Part shown: positions 38,601 to 43,709 of the stretch, one piece after another
Position numbering within the stretch: position 1 is the stretch's first letter
Layout: each line of letters begins with the position of its first letter
NCBI GenBank assembly: GCA_012934845.2
Contig: WNNJ02003402.1
Location: forward strand, 1 to 64,000
Length of the DNA stretch: 64,000 nucleotides
Reading direction: 5' to 3'
Origin: Pomphorhynchus laevis
Taxonomy: Eukaryota; Acanthocephala; Palaeacanthocephala; Echinorhynchida; Pomphorhynchidae
The notes under the pieces: generated by a model
Told to the model about the DNA's origin: nothing
The model's database searches: none
The model's input: the letters and a program-made list of their open reading frames with translations, nothing else
Made by a program: the position numbers and the translations under genes

Positions 38601-38734
38601 ACTTGAAACAGTTCTTCCGAAGTCACAGATTTGTTTAACTCTAATATGTTACGGATGTAAATGACCCTTTTATCCTCAAAAATTGATTTATAATTTGCGT
38701 CTTCAGTGTCAACATTTGCACTTGACGATGACAT
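7990..38734 (-). CDS. Axonemal outer-arm dynein heavy chain, DNAH9/11/17 (beta) class; whole gene, 41 exon segments
   Basis: Motor subunit of the outer dynein arm of cilia and sperm flagella; it hydrolyses ATP to slide doublet microtubules. Joined exons give about 3,880 residues in family order: N-terminal tail, linker, AAA1 (P-loop GPAGTGKT, Walker B CFDEFN), AAA2 (GESGSGKS), AAA3 (GAAGTGKT), AAA4 (GVGGSGKQ), coiled-coil stalk with microtubule-binding domain, partial AAA5, AAA6 and C-terminal domain ending GVAMLLQN. Phrases such as [13 protein letters not shown], [20 protein letters not shown] and [18 protein letters not shown] identify the DNAH9/11/17 class rather than DNAH5/8 or inner-arm types. 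The start chosen is ATG at 38734, the only Met before the first recognisable tail exon. Oddities: about 600 tail residues and about 145 AAA5 residues missing, a 1-base frameshift in an AAA3 exon, and an extra basic/acidic insert in the linker. It could be a decaying paralogue; the class call is secure, function is not. Confidence 0.93.
9391..9573 (-). CDS. Dynein exon 39: C-terminal region
   Basis: 61 codons, [20 protein letters not shown], then [20 protein letters not shown] and [13 protein letters not shown]. It matches '[34 protein letters not shown]'. Confidence 0.95.
10383..10640 (-). CDS. Dynein exon 38: C-terminal region
   Basis: Encodes [40 protein letters not shown] and [12 protein letters not shown]. 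It matches 'PESPYLYGLHPNAEIGFLT' and 'TVLELQPRD'. Confidence 0.95.
10881..11076 (-). CDS. Dynein exon 37: C-terminal region
   Basis: Encodes [20 protein letters not shown] and [20 protein letters not shown], ending DTYLTQQL. The [16 protein letters not shown] block is a diagnostic dynein signature. Confidence 0.96.
11282..11441 (-). CDS. Dynein exon 36: C-terminal region
   Basis: Encodes [20 protein letters not shown], then [20 protein letters not shown] and IGWNR. The '[26 protein letters not shown]' motif is split with exon 37. Confidence 0.95.
11494..11745 (-). CDS. Dynein exon 35: AAA6
   Basis: Encodes [42 protein letters not shown] and [20 protein letters not shown]. It matches '[12 protein letters not shown]' and 'IPQGILENSIKITNEPPTGM'. 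Confidence 0.96.
11797..12005 (-). CDS. Dynein exon 34: AAA6
   Basis: Encodes [20 protein letters not shown], then [20 protein letters not shown], and ends NVSLGQ. The family's [10 protein letters not shown] motif is present. Confidence 0.95.
12081..12397 (-). CDS. Dynein exon 33: AAA6 region
   Basis: Encodes [30 protein letters not shown] and [20 protein letters not shown]. The [12 protein letters not shown] block is near-invariant in the family. Confidence 0.95.
12444..12613 (-). CDS. Dynein exon 32: AAA6 region
   Basis: Encodes [40 protein letters not shown] and [16 protein letters not shown]. This corresponds to 'RVANLIDSITFSVYQYTIRGLFECDKL'. Confidence 0.94.
12960..13740. repeat. Duplicated intronic segments
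   Basis: Within the intron between dynein exons 31 and 32, about 13130-13310 and 13590-13740 are diverged copies (shared words for 'CTACTAATATGAAAGCAATAG' and 'GCTTTAAACGCTTTTGCACT' patterns). An AT block at about 13310-13500 is itself doubled. No coding potential seen. Confidence 0.5.
13788..14121 (-). CDS. Dynein exon 31: AAA5-AAA6 region
   Basis: Encodes [20 protein letters not shown], then [20 protein letters not shown], and [18 protein letters not shown]. It matches 'ITLKTLEDSLLSRLSSASGNF' and 'YFIMNDLSKIHPMYQFSL'. Confidence 0.95.
14440..16080. other. Intron-like AT-rich gap where AAA5 exons are missing
   Basis: Between dynein exons 30 and 31 I find no sequence matching the remaining AAA5 (expected words of the WPLM, IENL, PLLGR and NPKFRL type). 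The left edge (16020-16080) is a TA-rich palindromic tract that directly abuts the truncated exon 30. Confidence 0.55.
14862..14931. repeat. Long inverted repeat (hairpin)
   Basis: Inner perfect arms 14885-14896 and 14901-14912 have a 4-base loop. An outer imperfect stem pairs GTCATCAAGTGAC (about 14863) with GTCGTCTTGATGAC (about 14917). It lies in the large gap where AAA5 exons would be expected. Confidence 0.65.
16081..16239 (-). CDS. Dynein exon 30: start of AAA5, cut off by AT repeat
   Basis: Encodes [20 protein letters not shown], then [20 protein letters not shown] and SYQNAG. It parallels '[25 protein letters not shown]'. Family similarity stops at 16081, where the sequence becomes a (TA)-rich palindromic tract with no donor. 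The AAA5 continuation (the LINCERWPLM...NPKFRL-type region) was not found before exon 31. Confidence 0.88.
16384..16770. repeat. 33-bp minisatellite, about 11 copies
   Basis: Units of the form ACTGAACGAGAACGTATATACATTTAATATACA (shortened here) repeat with a period near 33 in the intron between exons 29 and 30. Because 33 is a multiple of 3, the minus strand stays open in two frames as 11-residue repeats ([15 protein letters not shown] and [15 protein letters not shown]). I read these as accidental open frames, not a protein. Confidence 0.8.
16877..17182 (-). CDS. Dynein exon 29: stalk CC2 into AAA5
   Basis: 102 codons. [20 protein letters not shown], then [20 protein letters not shown], and [20 protein letters not shown]. 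This matches 'ISLANRLVGGLASENVRWADAV' and 'GDILLITAFISYLGFF'. Confidence 0.95.
17330..17664 (-). CDS. Dynein exon 28b: microtubule-binding domain and stalk CC2
   Basis: Continues [20 protein letters not shown] through [20 protein letters not shown] to EMMKKVK. It is the family '[11 protein letters not shown]...KSYAAAGLCSWVINIV' segment; the shift into coiled-coil 2 follows. Confidence 0.94.
17722..17995 (-). CDS. Dynein exon 28a: stalk CC1 and microtubule-binding domain
   Basis: Encodes [20 protein letters not shown] through [20 protein letters not shown] to [17 protein letters not shown] marks entry into the microtubule-binding domain. The end at 17722 assumes a 57-base intron (17721-17665). 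Confidence 0.93.
18549..19025 (-). CDS. Dynein exon 27: AAA4 end and stalk coiled-coil 1
   Basis: 159 codons. [20 protein letters not shown], then [30 protein letters not shown], and heptad-rich sequence to TADAVLK. This leads into the antiparallel stalk. Confidence 0.96.
19620..20246 (-). CDS. Dynein exon 26: AAA4
   Basis: 209 codons. [20 protein letters not shown] is followed by [20 protein letters not shown], the AAA4 P-loop GVGGSGKQS, and [16 protein letters not shown]. All expected AAA4 landmarks are present. Confidence 0.96.
20484..20645 (-). CDS. Dynein exon 25: AAA3-AAA4 linker
   Basis: 54 codons, [20 protein letters not shown] to [11 protein letters not shown]. It matches 'LIRLYLHESNRVYRDKM'. 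Confidence 0.92.
20926..21141 (-). CDS. Dynein exon 24: AAA3
   Basis: 72 codons, [20 protein letters not shown], with [20 protein letters not shown] at the end. This is the family 'TFLPTGIKFHYIFNLRDFANI'. Confidence 0.95.
21192..21708 (-). CDS. Dynein exon 23: AAA3, carries a 1-base frameshift
   Basis: Encodes [21 protein letters not shown]-loop [11 protein letters not shown], Walker [14 protein letters not shown] and [18 protein letters not shown]. After about position 21320 the family match moves to the next frame ([20 protein letters not shown], then FAMPFTSK). The exon is 517 bases long. Removing one extra T in the TTT at about 21317 makes it 516, which also fits the phase of exon 24. 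It is either a real lesion or a one-base sequence error. Confidence 0.93.
21791..21967 (-). CDS. Dynein exon 22: AAA2-AAA3 junction
   Basis: 59 codons, [20 protein letters not shown], then [17 protein letters not shown] to SIPLS. It matches the family 'FSKWWLTEFK...TIFDYYIDPET'. Confidence 0.93.
22532..22640 (+). ncRNA. Hammerhead-like ribozyme motif in dynein intron, copy 1
   Basis: A hammerhead core CTGATGA (22574-22580) is followed by a perfect self-complementary stem II (GTCATTGCAATGAC, 22581-22594) and GAAA (22595-22598). Outer arms 22532-22556 and 22616-22640 are nearly exact reverse complements and would extend stem I. The presumed cleavage site near 22611 does not show the canonical NUH triplet, so activity is uncertain. 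It lies antisense to the dynein gene in the intron between exons 21 and 22. Confidence 0.6.
22884..22960 (+). ncRNA. Hammerhead-like motif in dynein intron, copy 2 (degraded)
   Basis: A second copy 320 bases downstream of copy 1. The core reads CTAATGA (22894-22900, one core base changed), stem II GTCATTGTGATGAC, then GAAAC, with the same right arm and the same 3' flank to about 23015. The left outer arm is absent. The head-to-tail pair suggests a dimeric retrozyme-like insertion. Confidence 0.5.
23739..24346 (-). CDS. Dynein exon 21: AAA2 core
   Basis: Encodes [40 protein letters not shown] and ATPATVS, then continues to IHDQ. The family's VSRAGILYIN is replaced by VSCAD, about 16 extra residues, and ILYIN, so the usual Arg is missing. 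The exon appears to end at a GC donor (GC at 23738-23737), because only that junction restores the frame with exon 22. Confidence 0.92.
25070..25375. repeat. Extreme AT low-complexity tract
   Basis: Nearly pure A/T with TATAAT/ATTATA repeats in the intron between dynein exons 20 and 21. It is a candidate for assembly weakness. Nothing else seen. Confidence 0.7.
25616..25759 (-). CDS. Dynein exon 20: AAA2 P-loop completion
   Basis: Completes Gly-Lys-Ser of the AAA2 P-loop and encodes [20 protein letters not shown] and [16 protein letters not shown], ending in WRDG. It matches the family 'DLNPKAVTNDELFG'. Confidence 0.94.
25973..26390 (-). CDS. Dynein exon 19: AAA1 to AAA2 P-loop
   Basis: Begins [20 protein letters not shown] and includes [18 protein letters not shown]. 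It ends inside the AAA2 P-loop after GESGSG; the intron splits the loop, and GKS is completed by exon 20. Confidence 0.96.
26978..27116 (-). CDS. Dynein exon 18: AAA1
   Basis: Encodes [20 protein letters not shown] to [15 protein letters not shown]. This is the family 'FRPCAMVVPD' segment; the first codon is split with exon 17. Confidence 0.95.
27167..27309 (-). CDS. Dynein exon 17: AAA1
   Basis: Encodes [20 protein letters not shown] and [20 protein letters not shown]. The [10 protein letters not shown] sensor I segment is intact. Confidence 0.96.
27590..27866 (-). CDS. Dynein exon 16: AAA1 P-loop and Walker B
   Basis: Encodes [20 protein letters not shown] with P-loop [15 protein letters not shown] and Walker [12 protein letters not shown]1 is the main ATPase site and both catalytic motifs are intact. 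Small departures from the family: SNRSEQMDY for FNCSEQMDY, and Ile for Arg after CFDEFN. Confidence 0.97.
27951..28111 (-). CDS. Dynein exon 15: linker to AAA1
   Basis: Encodes [20 protein letters not shown] and [20 protein letters not shown]. The 'YEYLGNTPRLVITPLTDR' motif immediately precedes AAA1 in all axonemal dyneins. Confidence 0.96.
28684..29593 (-). CDS. Dynein exon 14: linker with novel charged insert
   Basis: Largest exon, about 303 codons. It opens [20 protein letters not shown], as in the family, then runs into an extra stretch of about 105 residues (about 29455-29130). The first half of that stretch is rich in K, R, H and S (for example HKRKHHH and SSRRRDKHH); the second half is acidic ([15 protein letters not shown]). 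Family sequence resumes at [12 protein letters not shown] and continues through [35 protein letters not shown] and [12 protein letters not shown]. The insert is in frame with no splice signals flanking it, so it is probably translated. Confidence 0.95.
29644..29798 (-). CDS. Dynein exon 13: linker
   Basis: Encodes [20 protein letters not shown] and [19 protein letters not shown]. It corresponds to 'KPGLYEKLEDIQGRL...KALAEYLDTKRLAFPRF'. It leaves two bases that complete an Arg codon with exon 14. Confidence 0.95.
30028..30252 (-). CDS. Dynein exon 12: linker
   Basis: 75 codons, [15 protein letters not shown] through [20 protein letters not shown] to DSDFK. It matches 'TWTHLESIFIGSEDIRAQLP', one of the best conserved linker segments. 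Confidence 0.95.
30531..30694. mobile_element. MITE-like inverted-repeat element, 164 bp
   Basis: Ends GATTTTAGAC (30531-30540) and GTCTAAAATC (30685-30694) are exact inverted repeats. The inner arms (CTAACAGCTAATTTTCGGTAACTA and its complement-like partner, shortened here) continue the pairing for about 55 bases per side. It carries no ORF, sits in a dynein intron, and no convincing target duplication is visible. A non-autonomous DNA transposon or fold-back element is likely. Confidence 0.6.
30950..31120 (-). CDS. Dynein exon 11: linker
   Basis: 57 codons, [20 protein letters not shown] to IIESLDEHQ. It matches the family 'IVDKAAKEMGMEKTLKEL...LIEVLEDNQ'. Confidence 0.93.
31269..31495 (-). 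CDS. Dynein exon 10: linker domain (DHC_N2)
   Basis: Encodes [20 protein letters not shown] through [18 protein letters not shown] to LHAYEDQ. The 'RHWNELM...ATG' motif is diagnostic of the dynein linker. Confidence 0.93.
32253..32511 (-). CDS. Dynein exon 9: distal tail / start of DHC_N2
   Basis: Encodes [20 protein letters not shown] and [18 protein letters not shown]. This is the family 'QLKELWDTIGMVTSSIHAWETTPW' segment. It leaves one base that completes a Gly codon with exon 10. Confidence 0.92.
32561..32764 (-). CDS. Dynein exon 8: distal tail
   Basis: 68 codons, phase 0, [20 protein letters not shown] to EHYERIDT. It matches the family 'LEELPEKWNNIKKVAITVKQQVAPL' region, which normally lies about 600 residues after the sequence of exon 7. 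Confidence 0.88.
32900..33470. repeat. Tandem duplication in the intron replacing the missing tail
   Basis: The phrase AACGTTAGAGTTTTCGGGAT occurs at about 32937 and again at about 33212, each followed by ATAATAATAAATAAATAATA. The adjoining block ending GAAATATTATTCTTATAGTT is also doubled. The whole intron 33639-32765 is repeat and AT sequence with no exon candidate. Confidence 0.7.
33640..33756 (-). CDS. Dynein exon 7: tail, last exon before the apparent tail deletion
   Basis: 39 codons, phase 0, [20 protein letters not shown] to ITDFEDKAK. It parallels the family's 'DFQKFQRKVEDLDRRLGS' followed by 'AFDD'. In the family several hundred more tail residues follow; here the next exon (32764-32561) already belongs to the distal tail. 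Confidence 0.8.
33812..33976 (-). CDS. Dynein exon 6: tail (DHC_N1)
   Basis: 55 codons, phase 0, [20 protein letters not shown] to [10 protein letters not shown]. The 'DPLEPSN' stretch matches the family's 'YDPLDPSNKEF' region. Confidence 0.85.
34077..34313 (-). CDS. Dynein exon 5: tail (DHC_N1)
   Basis: 79 codons, phase 0, [20 protein letters not shown] to [13 protein letters not shown]. The end corresponds to the tail helix preceding the 'FLKLEKIE' segment of the family. Confidence 0.85.
34599..34913 (-). CDS. Dynein exon 4: tail (DHC_N1)
   Basis: 105 codons, phase 0 at both ends, [15 protein letters not shown] to TADTIMKS. It contains the family's 'FKPAITKFE...DWP' helix pattern and a conserved W-D-E-S segment. 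Confidence 0.85.
35270..35456 (-). CDS. Dynein exon 3: tail (DHC_N1)
   Basis: Encodes [19 protein letters not shown] and ends DQLHEIYEK. This matches the family segment with the pattern 'ELEFWKSRYEDLKYIYNQL'. Phase joins exon 2 (2+187 bases) cleanly. Confidence 0.85.
35750..35985 (+). repeat. Dispersed repeat, copy 1
   Basis: Shares ATAAAAGTCATTTTTATGAA, TTAGAGGTCATCAGGAGGAA and CTATCAGGTTTC with the minus strand of 49525-49860. It lies in the dynein intron between exons 2 and 3. Non-coding; possibly the tail of a retroelement. Confidence 0.7.
37369..37565 (-). CDS. Dynein exon 2: tail
   Basis: Acceptor AG and donor GT give an open segment beginning [21 protein letters not shown]. The exon leaves two bases that combine with exon 3 to keep the frame. 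Weakly conserved tail sequence; supported mainly by splice sites and phase. Confidence 0.7.
38351..38734 (-). CDS. Dynein exon 1: N-terminus of the tail
   Basis: 128 codons starting [12 protein letters not shown] and ending at a GT donor after ELINQ, phase 0. It contains the variable N-terminal head that precedes the DHC_N1 tail in this class. I see no clear promoter motif upstream in the AT-rich sequence. Confidence 0.8.
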
Positions 38735-39409
38735 TATCCTAGCATTTTCAAAAACAGGTAAAATGCGTGATTAAAATAATTATTAAGAGATTAAAAGATA
38801 TAAGAAAAAAGATTTTCGTTGCAAGACAAAATTAGTGATTATGGAACAAATTTGTTGTATAAAAAGCATTAAGACAACAAATCATGAAAATGATAATCAT
38901 TTTTGTAAAATGTGGGAAAGATTACGAAACTGATGGTTATTAAAAAATTCTAAAAGCAATTTTTATAAAAACTCAAAAATTCAAATGTTATTAATATTTC
39001 TAAAATAAAGTGATTAAAAAAAGAGAACAGAAAAATTGCAATGATGATGAAGGACACAGAATAAAAAAAATTGTAAACTAGAGAAATTTCATTTATTTAA
39101 TAATAATTACGTATTTGTTGTAATAAATAACTAACTATAAATAAAACTATAATTAGAATTAATGTAAAATGAGAAACGATTAATATAAATTATAATACTA
39201 AAATACATTAGCTTGACGATGGTAATAGTTCGCTACTTAAAATTCTCAATAAAAATTTTCTTCCAAAAAAATTCTATACACATTATACTGAAGTATTTAT
39301 CATAAGAGAATTTAAAATAATAAATATAAAATATTGATAAGATGTAGCCAATAAATAAAATATTAAAAGAACAAATAAATATCTATGCTAAATGCTACAA
39401 TAGAAGAAA
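38735..39409. other. Upstream region of the dynein gene
   Basis: AT-rich sequence between the dynein start codon and the satellite array. It should contain the promoter and 5' UTR, but I can point to no specific element. Confidence 0.4.
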
Positions 39410-39964
39410 AACGTATGCTTTAAAAAATAAACTTATATGCATTTTTCTAAAATACCGAAGCTATTTTATTAAACATTTTAATAATGCAATTTATCCAAAT
39501 AAAAACTGCAAATTAAATATTCTTAGAGATTATTTAACGATTCCAGTCGAAAAATAAAATATTAAAATAAAACAATATCACGCAAAGCTCAATATAAACT
39601 TACTTAATGAAAATTGTTCAAACTGTTCAACTGACGATGAGAAAATACCTGTAAATTAATAGTGCGAAAAGCCCGTTTTGTTTATATGCATTAATACAAA
39701 TATGAAATATTACAATTAAATATAAATGTATGCGTTAAAGAAGAGAGTTATTTACATTATATTAAAAAACGAAGTTTTTTTAAACATTTCAATAATACAA
39801 TTTATTCAAATAATAAATTGCAAATTAAATATTCTTAGAAATTATTTAACGAATCCAGTCGAAATATAAAATATTAAAATAAAACAATATCATGCAAAGC
39901 TCAATATAAACTTACTTAATGAAAATTGTTCAAACTGTTTAACTGACGATGAGAACTCCCTCCT

Positions 39965-41044
39965 GTGCCTAAAGTGGTGAATCTGGTAATAATCAGACTT
40001 CTTCAACCATTTGAAAGGAAGAATCTTTTCAATATTTTTCTGAGAGAGTTTACAAGCTCTTATAAAAAGAGAATTCTATTTAATTCGATAAAATATTTAG
40101 ATTCCGAAATCCGGGTTTCTTTCAGCTCTCCAGATCTGGCAGCATCGTACCTAGAATTTTTCGAAACACACCTAAAAGAATTTGGGTCAACTACTTACAG
40201 GCCTATTCAGGCGACTTTGAAAATTAATAATTTTCCGGCCTTCGCAACGGAGGAAGATATCATTGCTCTCACATCTGAGTTTAAAATTCATAATATTCGC
40301 CCAATCCTGGGCAAGAAAGGCCAGGCTATACCAATAGCATTCTGTTCTACCGCAGTCGATCAGGCGGAATGTCTGGCTAAAAGCAAATGTAACCCCTTTC
40401 TGGGGTACAATCTTTCTTTCAATATCGTAGATGCTGATGACTTAACATACCCCCATTGCAATGGGTGCCACCTCTGGGGGCACTGGTCCTCGAACTGTAC
40501 TAGGCCCCATACGTGTGGGGTTTGCAGCTCTTCCGAAGTCCATGAGGGGAAATGTTCTCTCCCCCCTCTGTGTTCCAATTGTGGTGGTCAGCACCCGGCC
40601 TGGTCTAGAAGATGTCCTATCTTCAAAGAATACAAATTAAGGCATTGTGGGGCACCGGTCAAACCGGCCCACTTTGCCGCTGCCAGCTTATCCAATTCAA
40701 ACGGTTATGGTATGTCGGACACCGACATTTTCAAAATTGTTGACGCAAGACTACAGACATATAAAGACGAGATTCGAGCCTTAATGAACCATCTGATAGC
40801 GAAATTCGAGGAGTCCCGTTCTCCTCCATCGACGATTCTTACCTCTTCAAAGAGAGCCCCCCGTTCTAAGAAGAGATCATCTTCTAAACAAAAGTTGGCT
40901 TCCTTGAAGTTGGCAAAGAAAGATGATATATGCTGGGAGTTGTTGGCCTCAGAGGGAGATGAAGATAATGCCGGTGGGCAAGTGTCTTCTCCTGGTAGGG
41001 CTGGGAGTGAGAAGGGCAACTTTCTCTCTCCTAGTTTCTGCTAG
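39965..41044 (+). CDS. LINE ORF1: gag-like nucleic-acid-binding protein with three zinc knuckles
   Basis: First ORF of a Jockey-superfamily non-LTR retrotransposon, 359 residues. It should bind the element's RNA and assist reverse transcription. Three CCHC-type knuckles lie around residues 161-217: CNGCHLWGHWSSNC, CGVCSSSEVHEGKC and CSNCGGQHPAWSRRC. N-terminal of them is an RRM-like region (FPAFATEEDIIALTSEFKI); after them comes a Lys/Arg/Ser-rich stretch. It ends 34 bases before ORF2. The ORF is open from MPKVVNL to its stop and codon use is GC-richer than the surrounding satellite, suggesting recent arrival. Confidence 0.88.
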   Translation: MPKVVNLVIIRLLQPFERKNLFNIFLREFTSSYKKRILFNSIKYLDSEIRVSFSSPDLAASYLEFFETHLKEFGSTTYRPIQATLKINNFPAFATEEDIIALTSEFKIHNIRPILGKKGQAIPIAFCSTAVDQAECLAKSKCNPFLGYNLSFNIVDADDLTYPHCNGCHLWGHWSSNCTRPHTCGVCSSSEVHEGKCSLPPLCSNCGGQHPAWSRRCPIFKEYKLRHCGAPVKPAHFAAASLSNSNGYGMSDTDIFKIVDARLQTYKDEIRALMNHLIAKFEESRSPPSTILTSSKRAPRSKKRSSSKQKLASLKLAKKDDICWELLASEGDEDNAGGQVSSPGRAGSEKGNFLSPSFC

Positions 41045-41078
41045 GAGGTAGGCATCCCACTCCAGCTGTCGTAACACA

Positions 41079-43538
41079 ATGCAAAGTAGTCAAGAGCCTT
41101 TTTCACTGAATATACTTCAGTGGAATTCGGGAGGTGCTTCTGCCCTTAGCCTTCTATCTGGTAGAGATGCGGATGTTATAGTCCTTCAGGAGACGCGGTC
41201 TATCCGTATCCCCCAGGACATTACTCGATTTATCCCCAAGCATATTTACACCCACTTCACTCCGTACATAACCCCTCCTCACGCCTCTTCATCTCAAGGT
41301 CTTTTAACCCTAGTTAAATGCTCCTTAAGATCATCCCTTCTTTTAAACTATTCTTGTCCAGCCCTGTCTTGTTTAGCTGTTTCACTTTGTAAGAATGGTA
41401 AACGTATCAGCATAGCCAATATCTATATTAGGCCAGGGGAAATTCACAAGAACCGTGATCTCCTGGACCGTATCTTGGGTAGTGGCTATGACATGTTACT
41501 CGGTGACTTCAACGACAGAACTGGTCGTTGGATTAATGCAGCACTCCGCAGAGCCAGGAACGATTACCTTATTCACAAACCACCGTCCCCAACTTTTCAT
41601 TGCTCAACAACTAATTCTCTCCTCGACATATTACTGCTTCATAAGATGTGGTTGTTGAAACCCATCTGCACTGAGCAGTCGCGCCAAAAACAGACCATCT
41701 CTCATGACCTAATTCGTTGGCGGATAGAGGAAGATACGTTGCTTAGAAGGAGGTTTCACTTTGATCCCATCAGAGTGGCTTTCTTTCAGGCGGCTATCCA
41801 ACTCTTCCCCAGAATTGGTAATGAGAATTTGACCGAATTTAATTCCTTCCTCTCCTCGCAAGCTACCGCGTTTCTTTCGACTACCTATAAAGGTCATATT
41901 TACAATCCCACTCCAACAAAACTCAAGGTTTTGGCTAAAATGCTAGGTCTTCCCAATGTCTCTGTTTCCGCCAGGCAGGCCATCTCGAATGAATACTGGA
42001 GCACTAGATATAGGTTCCAGCTGAGCAGGGATAAGGCGAACATCGCTCACCTTAACCCTTCTCAGTCTTCCTTCTGGAAGATATTCAAGAAGGAGAAGTT
42101 TGTCTGTTGGAAGGATAGAGCTTTGGGTTGGATTGGTAGTATAGGCCTTGATAATGTTTTGAAGGAGTCACTATCCCTACATAATTATGGAGCCACTCAA
42201 TCTCCCCAACCAATCCCGCCTTGGGGTGACTTCAGAAGCAGGGACTTATCTGTTACAGATATCCTGAACTCCTGGGGGCCACTTCCGGGCACCTCTAAAT
42301 CCGTCGCTCCACTATCTTCTCGAGTCTGTCAGCTTTTGACAGCCGATCAAAGAAGAGAAGTGGCCGTCACAATGCTTTTAGCCTCACCATCCGATGTAGC
42401 CGGCATCAATATTAGTCGTAGAATTTTCTTACCAAAGCATAGTCCGGTTTCATGTCCCAAAGATCTGCGTCCCATTTCGATTCAAAACTCCCTCATCTCC
42501 ATCTACGAAAAAGCGCTTGCGCGTAGAATCCGCGACCATTTAAGTAGGCGTAATTTGATCCCACCGAGTTTTCACGGGTTTGTCAAGGGACGCTCGGTTC
42601 ATTCAGCAATAGGTGAAGTGCATCAGTTTTGTAGGGATAATAGCCATCAACTAGCTGTGGCTGTTTTCCTTGACTTTTCTGCTGCATTTGACCGCATTTC
42701 CATTCCCTTTGTTATCTCCTCTCTCAGGTCACTCGGGTTGCCTGCGAGAATTGTTAACAGGGTGGAGATATTACTGTTTACCAAGAGGTTCTACTATGAA
42801 GACGACCCTGATGCGTGTCAGTTCTACCCTATTACAGGTGTGCCCCAAGGATCCCCACTTTCTCCTATCTTATTTCTTGCTGCCTCCATTGTACTATTCA
42901 AGAATTTTAAACGTGATCAACATCTAGTGGTATACGCTGATGATACCACGGCCCTGTTCTCTGGACGCAGGTGCAAAGATGTCGCTTCAGACATCAGCCG
43001 TTTCTTTTTAAGATTAACAGACCAGCTGACCCTATCCAATCTTATTTTAAATTCATCCAAATCGCAGGTAGTTGTCTTTCATGGCACCCCTGCGACAAAG
43101 AAAAAATTAAAGAGACTAGCACTCTCAGCTCTATCTTCTATATTGACTAATCAACCACTCCCTACCTTCACAAGTCGAGTAAAATACCTGGGGTTCACTG
43201 TTACGGTGAACTGGTCGGCGAAAGCTGACCTGGATAGACTTAAACGTATCCTGAAGAAAGCTAGGTGGGCCCTGAAACGGGCTCAGCATCTGTCGTTGAA
43301 TGGGAAAACCCAAGTGCGCCTCTGGGGTACTTGGGCTATCTCGGGATTAGTCTTCTTTTCGAGAGGACGTCCTCCAGAGCAAAGACTAAGGTTTCTCAAG
43401 CTCCTCATCTCGCGATTACCGCGCATAGTCCGCCTAGATTGGATTCTTCGGGGGGTGATAGACCCCGGGTGGTTCAGTCGAAGAGCGGCGTGTTGGATTA
43501 GCTGGAGGGCTCAGATCCCGCTGGACCTGAGGCCGTGA
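41079..43538 (+). CDS. LINE ORF2: endonuclease-reverse transcriptase
   Basis: 819 residues. The N-terminal AP endonuclease has LNILQWNSGGA (near residue 10), VLQETRS (near 35), LLGDFNDRTGRW (near 140), SLLDILLLHK and a final TISHDLI. The reverse transcriptase core spans about residues 445-640: DLRPISIQNSLISIYEKALA, HGFVKGRSVHSA, VFLDFSAAFDRI, GVPQGSPLSPILF and the catalytic VVYADDTTALF. Both ORFs are uninterrupted, so the copy looks complete and possibly active. The clade is Jockey/R1/I-like from the endonuclease and ORF1 type; ORF2 is somewhat shorter than Jockey's usual 900 residues. No RNase H seen. Confidence 0.92.
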   Translation: MQSSQEPFSLNILQWNSGGASALSLLSGRDADVIVLQETRSIRIPQDITRFIPKHIYTHFTPYITPPHASSSQGLLTLVKCSLRSSLLLNYSCPALSCLAVSLCKNGKRISIANIYIRPGEIHKNRDLLDRILGSGYDMLLGDFNDRTGRWINAALRRARNDYLIHKPPSPTFHCSTTNSLLDILLLHKMWLLKPICTEQSRQKQTISHDLIRWRIEEDTLLRRRFHFDPIRVAFFQAAIQLFPRIGNENLTEFNSFLSSQATAFLSTTYKGHIYNPTPTKLKVLAKMLGLPNVSVSARQAISNEYWSTRYRFQLSRDKANIAHLNPSQSSFWKIFKKEKFVCWKDRALGWIGSIGLDNVLKESLSLHNYGATQSPQPIPPWGDFRSRDLSVTDILNSWGPLPGTSKSVAPLSSRVCQLLTADQRREVAVTMLLASPSDVAGINISRRIFLPKHSPVSCPKDLRPISIQNSLISIYEKALARRIRDHLSRRNLIPPSFHGFVKGRSVHSAIGEVHQFCRDNSHQLAVAVFLDFSAAFDRISIPFVISSLRSLGLPARIVNRVEILLFTKRFYYEDDPDACQFYPITGVPQGSPLSPILFLAASIVLFKNFKRDQHLVVYADDTTALFSGRRCKDVASDISRFFLRLTDQLTLSNLILNSSKSQVVVFHGTPATKKKLKRLALSALSSILTNQPLPTFTSRVKYLGFTVTVNWSAKADLDRLKRILKKARWALKRAQHLSLNGKTQVRLWGTWAISGLVFFSRGRPPEQRLRFLKLLISRLPRIVRLDWILRGVIDPGWFSRRAACWISWRAQIPLDLRP

Positions 43539-43709
43539 CATCATTATGAAGACTAAATGCTATTATGAGTTGTCTTATTTGAACTGCATTTTTTTTCTCT
43601 CTTTTCGTTATTTTTTAGTGGTTGTTAGTTATTTAAGAAATTCCTTATCCTTAGCTGTAAATTTAGAGCGCGAAACGCCCGTTTTGTTTTTATGCATTAA
43701 TACAAATAT

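Larger units (their letters stand above)
39955..43650 (+). mobile_element. Apparently complete Jockey-superfamily LINE inserted in the satellite
   Basis: Satellite sequence breaks at about 39953 (after GACGATGAGA) and resumes at about 43650 (at CTGTAAATTTAGAGCGC). It frames both ORFs and a short 3' region with T-rich runs. The 5' UTR is very short, so the copy may be slightly 5'-truncated while keeping both ORFs. Related broken copies occur at 49850-51070 and 57000-57880. Confidence 0.82.
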
